64,000 nt of DNA from Climacium dendroides (Eukaryota; Streptophyta; Bryopsida; Hypnales; Climaciaceae), in assembly GCA_950106755.1 (NCBI GenBank), contig OX467085.1:1674001-1738000 (forward strand), written 5' to 3'. The notes beneath the pieces are model-generated. The model made no database searches. It saw nothing but the letters and a program-made list of their open reading frames with translations, and had not been told where the DNA came from. The translations under genes and the position numbers were made by a program. The first letter of the stretch is position 1, and every line of letters starts with the position of its first letter. This document shows positions 37,210-51,990 of the stretch, piece after piece.

Positions 37210-40200
37210 ACTCTAAAAATCATGCTGTATTTAATAGAAACCAAACCAATAAATTATAGGCTTTTGACGTGGAAGCATGTCCGAAATCATAACACACAAG
37301 TTGCAAATATTCGAAATAGTTAGGATTCATGGAAAAATGAAGTTTAAGAGAACCCTATTGCTTCCCCACACTTTTCCAATCGAAATGGGTGTTAAAAATA
37401 ATCAGAGTCTAAAAATCATGTTGTATTTAATAGATACCAAACCAATAAATTATAGGCTTTTGACGTGGAAGCATGTCCGAAATCATAACACACAAGTTGC
37501 AAATCTTCGAAATAGTTAGGATTCATGGAAAAATGAAGTTTAAGAGAACCCTATTGCTTCCCCACACTTTTTCAATCGAAATGGGTGTTAAAAATAATCA
37601 GAGTCTAAAAATCATGTTGTATTTAATAGATACCAAACCAATAAATTATAGGCTTTTGACGTGGAAGCATGTCCGAAATCATAACACACAAGTTGCAAAT
37701 ATTCGAAATAGTTAGGATTCATGGAAAAATGAAGTTTAAGAGAACCCTATTGCTTCCCCACACTTTTTCAATCGAAATGGGTGTTAAAAAAATCAGACTC
37801 TAAAAATCATGCTGTATTTAATAGAAACCAAACCAATAAATTATAGGCTTTTGACGTGGAAGCATGTCCGAAATCATAACACACAAGTTGCAAATATTCG
37901 AAATAGTTAGGATTCATGGAAAAATGAAGTTTAAGAGAACCCTATTGCTTCCCCACACTTTTTCAATCGAAATGGGTGTTAAAAATAATCAGAGTCTAAA
38001 AATCATGTTGTATTTAATAGATACCAAACCAATAAATTATAGGCTTTTGACGTGGAAGCATGTCCGAAATCATAACACACAAGTTGCAAATCGTCGAAAT
38101 AGTTAGGATTCATGGAAAAATGAAGTTTAAAAGAACCCTATTGCTTCCCCACACTTTTTCAATCGAAATGGGTGTTAAAAATAATCAGAGTCTAAAAATC
38201 ATGTTGTATTTAATAGATACCAAACCAATAAATTATAGGCTTTTGACGTGGAAGCATGTCCGAAATCATAACACACAAGTTGCAAATATTCGAAATAGTT
38301 AGGATTCATGGAAAAATGAAGTTTAAGAGAACCCTATTGCTTCCCCACACTTTTTCAATCGAAATGGGTGTTAAAAAAATTAGACTCTAAAAATCATGTC
38401 GTATTTAATAGAAACCAAACCAATAAATTATAGGCTTTTGACGTGGAAGCATGTCCGAAATCATAACACACAAGTTGCAAATATTCGAAATAGTTAGGAT
38501 TCATGGAAAAATGAAGTTTAAGAGAACCCTATTGCTTCCCCACACTTTTCCAATCGAAATGGGTGTTAAAAATAATCAGAGTCTAAAAATCATGTTGTAT
38601 TTAATAGATACCAAACCAATAAATTATAGGCTTTTGACGTGGAAGCATGTCCGAAATTATAACACACAAGTTGCAAATCTTCGAAATAGTTAGGATTCAT
38701 GGAAAAATGAAGTTTAAGAGAACCCTATTGCTTCCCCACACTTTTTCAATCGAAATGGGTGTTAAAAAAATTAGACTCTAAAAATCATGTCGTATTTAAT
38801 AGAAACCAAACCAATAAATTATAGGCTTTTGACGTGGAAGCATGTCCGAAATCATAACACACAAGTTGCAAATCTTCGAAATAGTTAGGATTCATGGAAA
38901 AATGAAGTTTAAGAGAACCCTATTGCTTCCCCACACTTTTTCAATCGAAATGGGTGTTAAAAAAATCAGACTCTTAAAATCATGCTGTATTTAATAGAAA
39001 CCAAACCAATAAATTATAGGCTTTTGACGTGGAAGCATGTCCGAAATTATAACACACAAGTTGCAAATCGTCGAAATAGTTAGGATTCATGGAAAAATGA
39101 AGTTTAACAAAACCCTATTGCTTCCCCACACTTTTTCAATCGAAATGGGTGTTAAAAAAATCAGACTCTAAAAATCATGCTGTATTTAATAGAAACCAAA
39201 CCAATAAATTATAGGCTTTTGACGTGGAAGCATGTCCGAAATCATAACACACAAGTTGCAAATATTCGAAATAGTTAGGATTCATGGAAAAATGAAGTTT
39301 AAGAGAACCCTATTGCTTCCCCACACTTTTCCAATCGAAATGGGTGTTAAAAATAATCAGAGTCTAAAAATCATGTTGTATTTAATAGATACCAAACCAA
39401 TAAATTATAGGCTTTTGACGTGGAAGCATGTCCGAAATTATAACACACAAGTTGCAAATCTTCGAAATAGTTAGGATTCATGGAAAAATGAAGTTTAAGA
39501 GAACCCTATTGCTTCCCCACACTTTTTCAATCGAAATGGGTGTTAAAAAAATTAGACTCTAAAAATCATGTCGTATTTAATAGAAACCAAACCAATAAAT
39601 TATAGGCTTTTGACGTGGAAGCATGTCCGAAATCATAACACACAAGTTGCAAATCGTCGAAATAGTTAGGATTCATGGAAAAATGAAGTTTAAGAGAACC
39701 CTATTGCTTCCCCACACTTTTTCAATCGAAATGGGTGTTAAAAAAATCAGACTCTAAAAATCATGCTGTATTTAATAGAAACCAAACCAATAAATTATAG
39801 GCTTTTGACGTGGAAGCATGTCCGAAATCATAACACACAAGTTGCAAATATTCGAAATAGTTAGGATTCATGGAAAAATGAAGTTTAAGAGAACCCTATT
39901 GCTTCCCCACACTTTTCCAATCGAAATGGGTGTTAAAAATAATCAGAGTCTAAAAATCATGTTGTATTTAATAGATACCAAACCAATAAATTATAGGCTT
40001 TTGACGTGGAAGCATGTCCGAAATTATAACACACAAGTTGCAAATCTTCGAAATAGTTAGGATTCATGGAAAAATGAAGTTTAAGAGAACCCTATTGCTT
40101 CCCCACACTTTTCCAATCGAAATGGGTGTTAAAAAAATTAGACTCTAAAAATCATGTCGTATTTAATAGAAACCAAACCAATAAATTATAGGCTTTTGAC

Positions 40201-43200
40201 GTGGAAGCATGTCCGAAATCATAACACACAAGTTGCAAATCTTCGAAATAGTTAGGATTCATGGAAAAATGAAGTTTAAGAGAACCCTATTGCTTCCCCA
40301 CACTTTTCCAATCGAAATGGGTGTTAAAAATAATCAGAGTCTAAAAATCATGTTGTATTTAATAGATACCAAACCAATAAATTATAGGCTTTTGACGTGG
40401 AAGCATGTCCGAAATCATAACACACAAGTTGCAAATCTTCGAAATAGTTAGGATTCATGGAAAAATGAAGTTTAAGAGAACCCTATTGCTTCCCCACACT
40501 TTTTCAATCGAAATGGGTGTTAAAAAAATCAGACTCTAAAAATCATGCTGTATTTAATAGAAACCAAACCAATAAATTATAGGCTTTTGACGTGGAAGCA
40601 TGTCCGAAATTATAACACACAAGTTGCAAATCGTCGAAATAGTTAGGATTCATGGAAAAATGAAGTTTAAGAGAACCCTATTGCTTCCCCACACTTTTTC
40701 AATCGAAATGGGTGTTAAAAATAATCAGAGTCTAAAAATCATGTTGTATTTAATAGATACCAAACCAATAAATTATAGGCTTTTGACGTGGAAGCATGTC
40801 CGAAATCATAACACACAAGTTGCAAATCGTCGAAATAGTTAGGATTCATGGAAAAATGAAGTTTAAGAGAACCCTATTGCTTCCCCACACTTTTTCAATC
40901 GAAATGGGTGTTAAAAATAATCAGAGTCTAAAAATCATGTTGTATTTAATAGATACCAAACCAATAAATTATAGGCTTTTGACGTGGAAGCATGTCCGAA
41001 ATCATAACACACAAGTTGCAAATCGTCGAAATAGTTAGGATTCATGGAAAAATGAAGTTTAAGAGAACCCTATTGCTTCCCCACACTTTTTCAATTGAAA
41101 TGGGTGTTGAAGAATGAGACTCTAAAAATCATGTTATATTTAATAGATACCAAACCAATAAATTATAGGCTTTTGACGTGGAAGCATGTCCGAAATCATA
41201 ACACACAAGTTGCAAATCGTCGAAATAGTTAGGATTCATGGAAAAATGAAGTTTAAGAGAACCCTATTGCTTCCCCACACTTTTTCAATCGAAATGGGTG
41301 TTAAAAATAATCAGAGTCTAAAAATCATGTTGTATTTAATAGATACCAAACCAATAAATTATAGGCTTTTGACGTGGAAGCATGTCCGAAATTATAACAC
41401 ACAAGTTGCAAATCTTCGAAATAGTTAGGATTCATGGAAAAATGAAGTTTAAGAGAACCCTATTGCTTCCCCACACTTTTTCAATCGAAATGGGTGTTAA
41501 AAAAATTAGACTCTAAAAATCATGTCGTATTTAATAGAAACCAAACCAATAAATTATAGGCTTTTGACGTGGAAGCATGTCCGAAATCATAACACACAAG
41601 TTGCAAATCTTCGAAATAGTTAGGATTCATGGAAAAATGAAGTTTAAGAGAACCCTATTGCTTCCCCACACTTTTTCAATCGAAATGGGTGTTAAAAAAA
41701 TCAGACTCTAAAAATCATGCTGTATTTAATAGAAACCAAACCAATAAATTATAGGCTTTTGACGTGGAAGCATGTCCGAAATCATAACACACAAGTTGCA
41801 AATATTCGAAATAGTTAGGATTCATGGAAAAATGAAGTTTAAGAGAACCCTATTGCTTCCCCACACTTTTCCAATCGAAATGGGTGTTAAAAATAATCAG
41901 AGTCTAAAAATCATGTTGTATTTAATAGATACCAAACCAATAAATTATAGGCTTTTGACGTGGAAGCATGTCCGAAATTATAACACACAAGTTGCAAATC
42001 TTCGAAATAGTTAGGATTCATGGAAAAATGAAGTTTAAGAGAACCCTATTGCTTCCCCACACTTTTTCAATCGAAATGGGTGTTAAAAAAATTAGACTCT
42101 AAAAATCATGTCGTATTTAATAGAAACCAAACCAATAAATTATAGGCTTTTGACGTGGAAGCATGTCCGAAATCATAACACACAAGTTGCAAATCGTCGA
42201 AATAGTTAGGATTCATGGAAAAATGAAGTTTAAGAGAACCCTATTGCTTCCCCACACTTTTTCAATCGAAATGGGTGTTAAAAAAATCAGACTCTAAAAA
42301 TCATGCTGTATTTAATAGAAACCAAACCAATAAATTATAGGCTTTTGACGTGGAAGCATGTCCGAAATCATAACACACAAGTTGCAAATATTCGAAATAG
42401 TTAGGATTCATGGAAAAATGAAGTTTAAGAGAACCCTATTGCTTCCCCACACTTTTCCAATCGAAATGGGTGTTAAAAATAATCAGAGTCTAAAAATCAT
42501 GTTGTATTTAATAGATACCAAACCAATAAATTATAGGCTTTTGACGTGGAAGCATGTCCGAAATTATAACACACAAGTTGCAAATCTTCGAAATAGTTAG
42601 GATTCATGGAAAAATGAAGTTTAAGAGAACCCTATTGCTTCCCCACACTTTTCCAATCGAAATGGGTGTTAAAAAAATTAGACTCTAAAAATCATGTCGT
42701 ATTTAATAGAAACCAAACCAATAAATTATAGGCTTTTGACGTGGAAGCATGTCCGAAATCATAACACACAAGTTGCAAATCTTCGAAATAGTTAGGATTC
42801 ATGGAAAAATGAAGTTTAAGAGAACCCTATTGCTTCCCCACACTTTTTCAATCGAAATGGGTGTTAAAAAAATCAGACTCTAAAAATCATGCTGTATTTA
42901 ATAGAAACCAAACCAATAAATTATAGGCTTTTGACGTGGAAGCATGTCCGAAATCATAACACACAAGTTGCAAATATTCGAAATAGTTAGGATTCATGGA
43001 AAAATGAAGTTTAAGAGAACCCTATTGCTTCCCCACACTTTTTCAATTGAAATGGGTGTTGAAGAATGAGACTCTAAAAATCATGTTGTATTTAATAGAT
43101 ACCAAACCAATAAATTATAGGCTTTTGACGTGGAAGCATGTCCGAAATCATAACACACAAGTTGCAAATATTCGAAATAGTTAGGATTCATGGAAAAATG

Positions 43201-44046
43201 AAGTTTAAGAGAACCCTATTGCTTCCCCACACTTTTCCAATCGAAATGGGTGTTAAAAATAATCAGAGTCTAAAAATCATGTTGTATTTAATAGATACCA
43301 AACCAATAAATTATAGGCTTTTGACGTGGAAGCATGTCCGAAATTATAACACACAAGTTGCAAATCTTCGAAATAGTTAGGATTCATGGAAAAATGAAGT
43401 TTAAGAGAACCCTATTGCTTCCCCACACTTTTCCAATCGAAATGGGTGTTAAAAATAATCAGAGTCTAAAAATCATGTTGTATTTAATAGATACCAAACC
43501 AATAAATTATAGGCTTTTGACGTGGAAGCATGTCCGAAATTATAACACACAAGTTGCAAATCTTCGAAATAGTTAGGATTCATGGAAAAATGAAGTTTAA
43601 GAGAACCCTATTGCTTCCCCACACTTTTTCAATCGAAATGGGTGTTAAAAGAATTAGACTCTAAAAATCATGTCGTATTTAATAGAAACCAAACCAATAA
43701 ATTATAGGCTTTTGACGTGGAAGCATGTCCGAAATCATAACACACAAGTTGCAAATCTTCGAAATAGTTAGGATTCATGGAAAAATGAAGTTTAAGAGAA
43801 CCCTATTGCTTCCCCACACTTTTTCAATCGAAATGGGTGTTAAAAAAATCAGACTCTAAAAATCATGCTGTATTTAATAGAAACCAAACCAATAAATTAT
43901 AGGCTTTTGACGTGGAAGCATGTCCGAAATCATAACACACAAGTTGCAAATATTCGAAATAGTTAGGATTCATGGAAAAATGAAGTTTAAGAGAACCCTA
44001 TTGCTTCCCCACACTTTTTCAATTGAAATGGGTGTTGAAGAATGAG
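37210..44046 (+). repeat. Family C mixed modules with a 2540-bp repeat
   Basis: Starts of 196-bp copies are 37210, 37406, 37797, 37993, 38384, 39165, 39751, 40142, 40533, 40729, 41119, 41705, 42291, 43071, 43267. The spacing pattern 196, 391, 196, 391 at the left end is the same as at 44047 and 46780. The copies at 39165 and 39751 recur at 41705 and 42291, offset 2540 (13 monomers), together with the cttttccaatcg/ttag copy at 40101 and 42641. Private changes are ctcttaaaat (38971), gttatattt (41134) and aaaagaattag (43647). Confidence 0.8.
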
Positions 44047-46779
44047 ACTCTAAAAATCATGTTGTATTTAATAGATACCAAACCAATAAATTATAGGCTT
44101 TTGACGTGGAAGCATGTCCGAAATCATAACACACAAGTTGCAAATATTCGAAATAGTTAGGATTCATGGAAAAATGAAGTTTAAGAGAACCCTATTGCTT
44201 CCCCACACTTTTTCAATCGAAATGGGTGTTAAAAATAATCAGAGTCTAAAAATCATGTTGTATTTAATAGATACCAAACCAATAAATTATAGGCTTTTGA
44301 CGTGGAAGCATGTCCGAAATCATAACACACAAGTTGCAAATCGTCGAAATAGTTAGGATTCATGGAAAAATGAAGTTTAAAAGAACCCTATTGCTTCCCC
44401 ACACTTTTTCAATCGAAATGGGTGTTAAAAATAATCAGAGTCTAAAAATCATGTTGTATTTAATAGATACCAAACCAATAAATTATAGGCTTTTGACGTG
44501 GAAGCATGTCCGAAATCATAACACACAAGTTGCAAATCGTCGAAATAGTTAGGATTCATGGAAAAATGAAGTTTAAGAGAACCCTATTGCTTCCCCACAC
44601 TTTTTCAATCGAAATGGGTGTTAAAAAAATCAGACTCTAAAAATCATGCTGTATTTAATAGAAACCAAACCAATAAATTATAGGCTTTTGACGTGGAAGC
44701 ATGTCCGAAATCATAACACACAAGTTGCAAATATTCGAAATAGTTAGGATTCATGGAAAAATGAAGTTTAAGAGAACCCTATTGCTTCCCCACACTTTTT
44801 CAATCGAAATGGGTGTTAAAAATAATCAGAGTCTAAAAATCATGTTCTATTTAATAGATACCAAACCAATAAATTATAGGCTTTTGACGTGGAAGCATGT
44901 CCGAAATCATAACACACAAGTTGCAAATCGTCGAAATAGTTAGGATTCATGGAAAAATGAAGTTTAAAAGAACCCTATTGCTTCCCCACACTTTTTCAAT
45001 CGAAATGGGTGTTAAAAATAATCAGAGTCTAAAAATCATGTTGTATTTAATAGATACCAAACCAATAAATTATAGGCTTTTGACGTGGAAGCATGTCCGA
45101 AATTATAACACACAAGTTGCAAATCTTCGAAATAGTTAGGATTCATGGAAAAATGAAGTTTAAGAGAACCCTATTGCTTCCCCACACTTTTTCAATCGAA
45201 ATGGGTGTTAAAAAAATTAGACTCTAAAAATCATGTCGTATTTAATAGAAACCAAACCAATAAATTATAGGCTTTTGACGTGGAAGCATGTCCGAAATCA
45301 TAACACACAAGTTGCAAATATTCGAAATAGTTAGGATTCATGGAAAAATGAAGTTTAAGAGAACCCTATTGCTTCCCCACACTTTTCCAATCGAAATGGG
45401 TGTTAAAAATAATCAGAGTCTAAAAATCATGTTGTATTTAATAGATACCAAACCAATAAATTATAGGCTTTTGACGTGGAAGCATGTCCGAAATTATAAC
45501 ACACAAGTTGCAAATCTTCGAAATAGTTAGGATTCATGGAAAAATGAAGTTTAAGAGAACCCTATTGCTTCCCCACACTTTTCCAATCGAAATGGGTGTT
45601 AAAAAAATTAGACTCTAAAAATCATGTCGTATTTAATAGAAACCAAACCAATAAATTATAGGCTTTTGACGTGGAAGCATGTCCGAAATCATAACACACA
45701 AGTTGCAAATCTTCGAAATAGTTAGGATTCATGGAAAAATGAAGTTTAAGAGAACCCTATTGCTTCCCCACACTTTTTCAATCGAAATGGGTGTTAAAAA
45801 AATCAGACTCTAAAAATCATGCTGTATTTAATAGAAACCAAACCAATAAATTATAGGCTTTTGACGTGGAAGCATGTCCGAAATCATAACACACAAGTTG
45901 CAAATATTCGAAATAGTTAGGATTCATGGAAAAATGAAGTTTAAGAGAACCCTATTGCTTCCCCACACTTTTTCAATCGAAATGGGTGTTGAAGAATGAG
46001 ACTCTAAAAATCATGTTGTATTTAATAGATACCAAACCAATAAATTATAGGCTTTTGACGTGGAAGCATGTCCGAAATCATAACACACAAGTTGCAAATA
46101 TTCGAAATAGTTAGGATTCATGGAAAAATGAAGTTTAAGAGAACCCTATTGCTTCCCCACACTTTTTCAATCGAAATGGGTGTTAAAAATAATCAGAGTC
46201 TAAAAATCATGTTGTATTTAATAGATACCAAACCAATAAATTATAGGCTTTTGACGTGGAAGCATGTCCGAAATCATAACACACAAGTTGCAAATCTTCG
46301 AAATAGTTAGGATTCATGGAAAAATGAAGTTTAAGAGAACCCTATTGCTTCCCCACACTTTTTCAATTGAAATGGGTGTTGAAGAATGAGACTCTAAAAA
46401 TCATGTTGTATTTAATAGATACCAAACCAATAAATTATAGGCTTTTGACGTGGAAGCATGTCCGAAATCATAACACACAAGTTGCAAATATTCGAAATAG
46501 TTAGGATTCATGGAAAAATGAAGTTTAAGAGAACCCTATTGCTTCCCCACACTTTTTCAATCGAAATGGGTGTTAAAAAAATCAGACTCTAAAAATCATG
46601 CTGTATTTAATAGAAACCAAACCAATAAATTATAGGCTTTTGACGTGGAAGCATGTCCGAAATCATAACACACAAGTTGCAAATATTCGAAATAGTTAGG
46701 ATTCATGGAAAAATGAAGTTTAAGAGAACCCTATTGCTTCCCCACACTTTTTCAATTGAAATGGGTGTTGAAGAATGAG
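44047..46779 (+). repeat. Family C 2733-bp HOR (14 monomers), copy 1
   Basis: Six 196-bp copies at 44047, 44243, 44634, 44830, 45221 and 46001 recur exactly 2733 bases later. A rare catgttctat (C at 44847) recurs at 47580, offset 2733, which is strong evidence for a shared block and not only shared period. The tttaaaagaaccc variant also recurs within both copies. A looser relative of the left part lies at 37210. Confidence 0.84.
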
Positions 46780-48930
46780 ACTCTAAAAATCATGTTGTAT
46801 TTAATAGATACCAAACCAATAAATTATAGGCTTTTGACGTGGAAGCATGTCCGAAATCATAACACACAAGTTGCAAATATTCGAAATAGTTAGGATTCAT
46901 GGAAAAATGAAGTTTAAGAGAACCCTATTGCTTCCCCACACTTTTTCAATCGAAATGGGTGTTAAAAATAATCAGAGTCTAAAAATCATGTTGTATTTAA
47001 TAGATACCAAACCAATAAATTATAGGCTTTTGACGTGGAAGCATGTCCGAAATCATAACACACAAGTTGCAAATCGTCGAAATAGTTAGGATTCATGGAA
47101 AAATGAAGTTTAAAAGAACCCTATTGCTTCCCCACACTTTTTCAATCGAAATGGGTGTTAAAAATAATCAGAGTCTAAAAATCATGTTGTATTTAATAGA
47201 TACCAAACCAATAAATTATAGGCTTTTGACGTGGAAGCATGTCCGAAATCATAACACACAAGTTGCAAATCGTCGAAATAGTTAGGATTCATGGAAAAAT
47301 GAAGTTTAAGAGAACCCTATTGCTTCCCCACACTTTTTCAATCGAAATGGGTGTTAAAAAAATCAGACTCTAAAAATCATGCTGTATTTAATAGAAACCA
47401 AACCAATAAATTATAGGCTTTTGACGTGGAAGCATGTCCGAAATCATAACACACAAGTTGCAAATATTCGAAATAGTTAGGATTCATGGAAAAATGAAGT
47501 TTAAGAGAACCCTATTGCTTCCCCACACTTTTTCAATCGAAATGGGTGTTAAAAATAATCAGAGTCTAAAAATCATGTTCTATTTAATAGATACCAAACC
47601 AATAAATTATAGGCTTTTGACGTGGAAGCATGTCCGAAATCATAACACACAAGTTGCAAATCGTCGAAATAGTTAGGATTCATGGAAAAATGAAGTTTAA
47701 AAGAACCCTATTGCTTCCCCACACTTTTTCAATCGAAATGGGTGTTAAAAATAATCAGAGTCTAAAAATCATGTTGTATTTAATAGATACCAAACCAATA
47801 AATTATAGGCTTTTGACGTGGAAGCATGTCCGAAATTATAACACACAAGTTGCAAATCTTCGAAATAGTTAGGATTCATGGAAAAATGAAGTTTAAGAGA
47901 ACCCTATTGCTTCCCCACACTTTTTCAATCGAAATGGGTGTTAAAAAAATTAGACTCTAAAAATCATGTCGTATTTAATAGAAACCAAACCAATAAATTA
48001 TAGGCTTTTGACGTGGAAGCATGTCCGAAATCATAACACACAAGTTGCAAATATTCGAAATAGTTAGGATTCATGGAAAAATGAAGTTTAAGAGAACCCT
48101 ATTGCTTCCCCACACTTTTCCAATCGAAATGGGTGTTAAAAATAATCAGAGTCTAAAAATCATGTTGTATTTAATAGATACCAAACCAATAAATTATAGG
48201 CTTTTGACGTGGAAGCATGTCCGAAATTATAACACACAAGTTGCAAATCTTCGAAATAGTTAGGATTCATGGAAAAATGAAGTTTAAGAGAACCCTATTG
48301 CTTCCCCACACTTTTCCAATCGAAATGGGTGTTAAAAAAATTAGACTCTAAAAATCATGTCGTATTTAATAGAAACCAAACCAATAAATTATAGGCTTTT
48401 GACGTGGAAGCATGTCCGAAATCATAACACACAAGTTGCAAATCTTCGAAATAGTTAGGATTCATGGAAAAATGAAGTTTAAGAGAACCCTATTGCTTCC
48501 CCACACTTTTTCAATCGAAATGGGTGTTAAAAAAATCAGACTCTAAAAATCATGCTGTATTTAATAGAAACCAAACCAATAAATTATAGGCTTTTGACGT
48601 GGAAGCATGTCCGAAATCATAACACACAAGTTGCAAATATTCGAAATAGTTAGGATTCATGGAAAAATGAAGTTTAAGAGAACCCTATTGCTTCCCCACA
48701 CTTTTTCAATCGAAATGGGTGTTGAAGAATGAGACTCTAAAAATCATGTTGTATTTAATAGATACCAAACCAATAAATTATAGGCTTTTGACGTGGAAGC
48801 ATGTCCGAAATCATAACACACAAGTTGCAAATATTCGAAATAGTTAGGATTCATGGAAAAATGAAGTTTAAGAGAACCCTATTGCTTCCCCACACTTTTT
48901 CAATCGAAATGGGTGTTAAAAATAATCAGA
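46780..48930 (+). repeat. Family C 2733-bp HOR, copy 2 (right end lost)
   Basis: The match to copy 1 holds at 46780, 46976, 47367, 47563, 47954 and 48734. It then breaks, because the next 196-bp copies follow at 196-bp steps (48930, 49126) whereas copy 1 continues with 195- and 194-bp copies. The right end of this copy overlaps the left end of the 7807-bp repeat, so the two rearrangements share material. Confidence 0.82.
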
Positions 48931-51900
48931 GTCTAAAAATCATGTTGTATTTAATAGATACCAAACCAATAAATTATAGGCTTTTGACGTGGAAGCATGT
49001 CCGAAATCATAACACACAAGTTGCAAATCTTCGAAATAGTTAGGATTCATGGAAAAATGAAGTTTAAGAGAACCCTATTGCTTCCCCACACTTTTTCAAT
49101 CGAAATGGGTGTTAAAAATAATCAGAGTCTAAAAATCATGTTGTATTTAATAGATACCAAACCAATAAATTATAGGCTTTTGACGTGGAAGCATGTCCGA
49201 AATCATAACACACAAGTTGCAAATCGTCGAAATAGTTAGGATTCATGGAAAAATGAAGTTTAAGAGAACCCTATTGCTTCCCCACACTTTTTCAATCGAA
49301 ATGGGTGTTAAAAATAATCAGAGTCTAAAAATCATGTTGTATTTAATAGATACCAAACCAATAAATTATAGGCTTTTGACGTGGAAGCATGTCCGAAATC
49401 ATAACACACAAGTTGCAAATCTTCGAAATAGTTAGGATTCATGGAAAAATGAAGTTTAAGAGAACCCTATTGCTTCCCCACACTTTTTCAATCGAAATGG
49501 GTGTTAAAAAAATCAGACTCTAAAAATCATGCTGTATTTAATAGAAACCAAACCAATAAATTATAGGCTTTTGACGTGGAAGCATGTCCGAAATCATAAC
49601 ACACAAGTTGCAAATCTTCGAAATAGTTAGGATTCATGGAAAAATGAAGTTTAAGAGAACCCTATTGCTTCCCCTACTTTTTCAATCGAAATGGGTGTTA
49701 AAAAAATCAGACTCTAAAAATCATGCTGTATTTAATAGAAACCAAACCAATAAATTATAGGCTTTTGACGTGGAAGCATGTCCGAAATTATAACACACAA
49801 GTTGCAAATCGTCGAAATAGTTAGGATTCATGGAAAAATGAAGTTTAACAAAACCCTATTGCTTCCCCACACTTTTTCAATCGAAATGGGTGTTAAAAAT
49901 AATCAGAGTCTAAAAATCATGTTGTATTTAATAGATACCAAACCAATAAATTATAGGCTTTTGACGTGGAAGCATGTCCGAAATTATAACACACAAGTTG
50001 CAAATCTTCGAAATAGTTAGGATTCATGGAAAAATGAAGTTTAAGAGAACCCTATTGCTTCCCCACACTTTTTCAATCGAAATGGGTGTTAAAAAAATTA
50101 GACTCTAAAAATCATGTCGTATTTAATAGAAACCAAACCAATAAATTATAGGCTTTTGACGTGGAAGCATGTCCGAAATCATAACACACAAGTTGCAAAT
50201 CTTCGAAATAGTTAGGATTCATGGAAAAATGAAGTTTAAAAGAACCCTATTGCTTCCCCACACTTTTTCAATCGAAATGGGTGTTAAAAAAATCAGACTC
50301 TAAAAATCATGCTGTATTTAATAGAAACCAAACCAATAAATTATAGGCTTTTGACGTGGAAGCATGTCCGAAATCATAACACACAAGTTGCAAATATTCG
50401 AAATAGTTAGGATTCATGGAAAAATGAAGTTTAAGAGAACCCTATTGCTTCCCCACACTTTTCCAATCGAAATGGGTGTTAAAAATAATCAGAGTCTAAA
50501 AATCATGTTGTATTTAATAGATACCAAACCAATAAATTATAGGCTTTTGACGTGGAAGCATGTCCGAAATTATAACACACAAGTTGCAAATCTTCGAAAT
50601 AGTTAGGATTCATGGAAAAATGAAGTTTAAGAGAACCCTATTGCTTCCCCACACTTTTTCAATCGAAATGGGTGTTAAAAAAATTAGACTCTAAAAATCA
50701 TGTCGTATTTAATAGAAACCAAACCAATAAATTATAGGCTTTTGACGTGGAAGCATGTCCGAAATCATAACACACAAGTTGCAAATCGTCGAAATAGTTA
50801 GGATTCATGGAAAAATGAAGTTTAACAAAACCCTATTGCTTCCCCACACTTTTTCAATCGAAATGGGTGTTAAAAAAATCAGACTCTAAAAATCATGCTG
50901 TATTTAATAGAAACCAAACCAATAAATTATAGGCTTTTGACGTGGAAGCATGTCCGAAATCATAACACACAAGTTGCAAATATTCGAAATAGTTAGGATT
51001 CATGGAAAAATGAAGTTTAAGAGAACCCTATTGCTTCCCCACACTTTTCCAATCGAAATGGGTGTTAAAAATAATCAGAGTCTAAAAATCATGTTGTATT
51101 TAATAGATACCAAACCAATAAATTATAGGCTTTTGACGTGGAAGCATGTCCGAAATTATAACACACAAGTTGCAAATCTTCGAAATAGTTAGGATTCATG
51201 GAAAAATGAAGTTTAAGAGAACCCTATTGCTTCCCCACACTTTTCCAATCGAAATGGGTGTTAAAAAAATTAGACTCTAAAAATCATGTCGTATTTAATA
51301 GAAACCAAACCAATAAATTATAGGCTTTTGACGTGGAAGCATGTCCGAAATCATCACACACAAGTTGCAAATCTTCGAAATAGTTAGGATTCATGGAAAA
51401 ATGAAGTTTAAGAGAACCCTATTGCTTCCCCACACTTTTTCAATCGAAATGGGTGTTAAAAAAATCAGACTCTAAAAATCATGCTGTATTTAATAGAAAC
51501 CAAACCAATAAATTATAGGCTTTTGACGTGGAAGCATGTCCGAAATCATAACACACAAGTTGCAAATCTTCGAAATAGTTAGGATTCATGGAAAAATGAA
51601 GTTTAAGAGAACCCTATTGCTTCCCCACACTTTTTCAATTGAAATGGGTGTTGAAGAATGAGACTCTAAAAATCATGTTGTATTTAATAGATACCAAACC
51701 AATAAATTATAGGCTTTTGACGTGGAAGCATGTCCGAAATTATAACACACAAGTTGCAAATCTTCGAAATAGTTAGGATTCATGGAAAAATGAAGTTTAA
51801 GAGAACCCTATTGCTTCCCCACACTTTTCCAATCGAAATGGGTGTTAAAAATAATCAGAGTCTAAAAATCATGTTGTATTTAATAGATACCAAACCAATA

Positions 51901-51990
51901 AATTATAGGCTTTTGACGTGGAAGCATGTCCGAAATTATAACACACAAGTTGCAAATCTTCGAAATAGTTAGGATTCATGGAAAAATGAA
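47954..51990 (+). repeat. Long-range repeat at offset 7807 bp, left copy
   Basis: 196-bp copies at 47954, 48734, 48930, 49126, 49711, 50297 and 50883 each have a partner exactly 7807 bases to the right, about 40 monomers away. The tttaaaagaaccc variant at 50237 and the rare tcatcacac at 51355 also have partners at that offset (58044, 59162). Edges are approximate: the left one lies near the monomer boundary at 47.9 kb, and the right one near 52.0 kb, where one side turns to tttaacaaaaccc and the other stays tttaagagaaccc. Confidence 0.83.
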
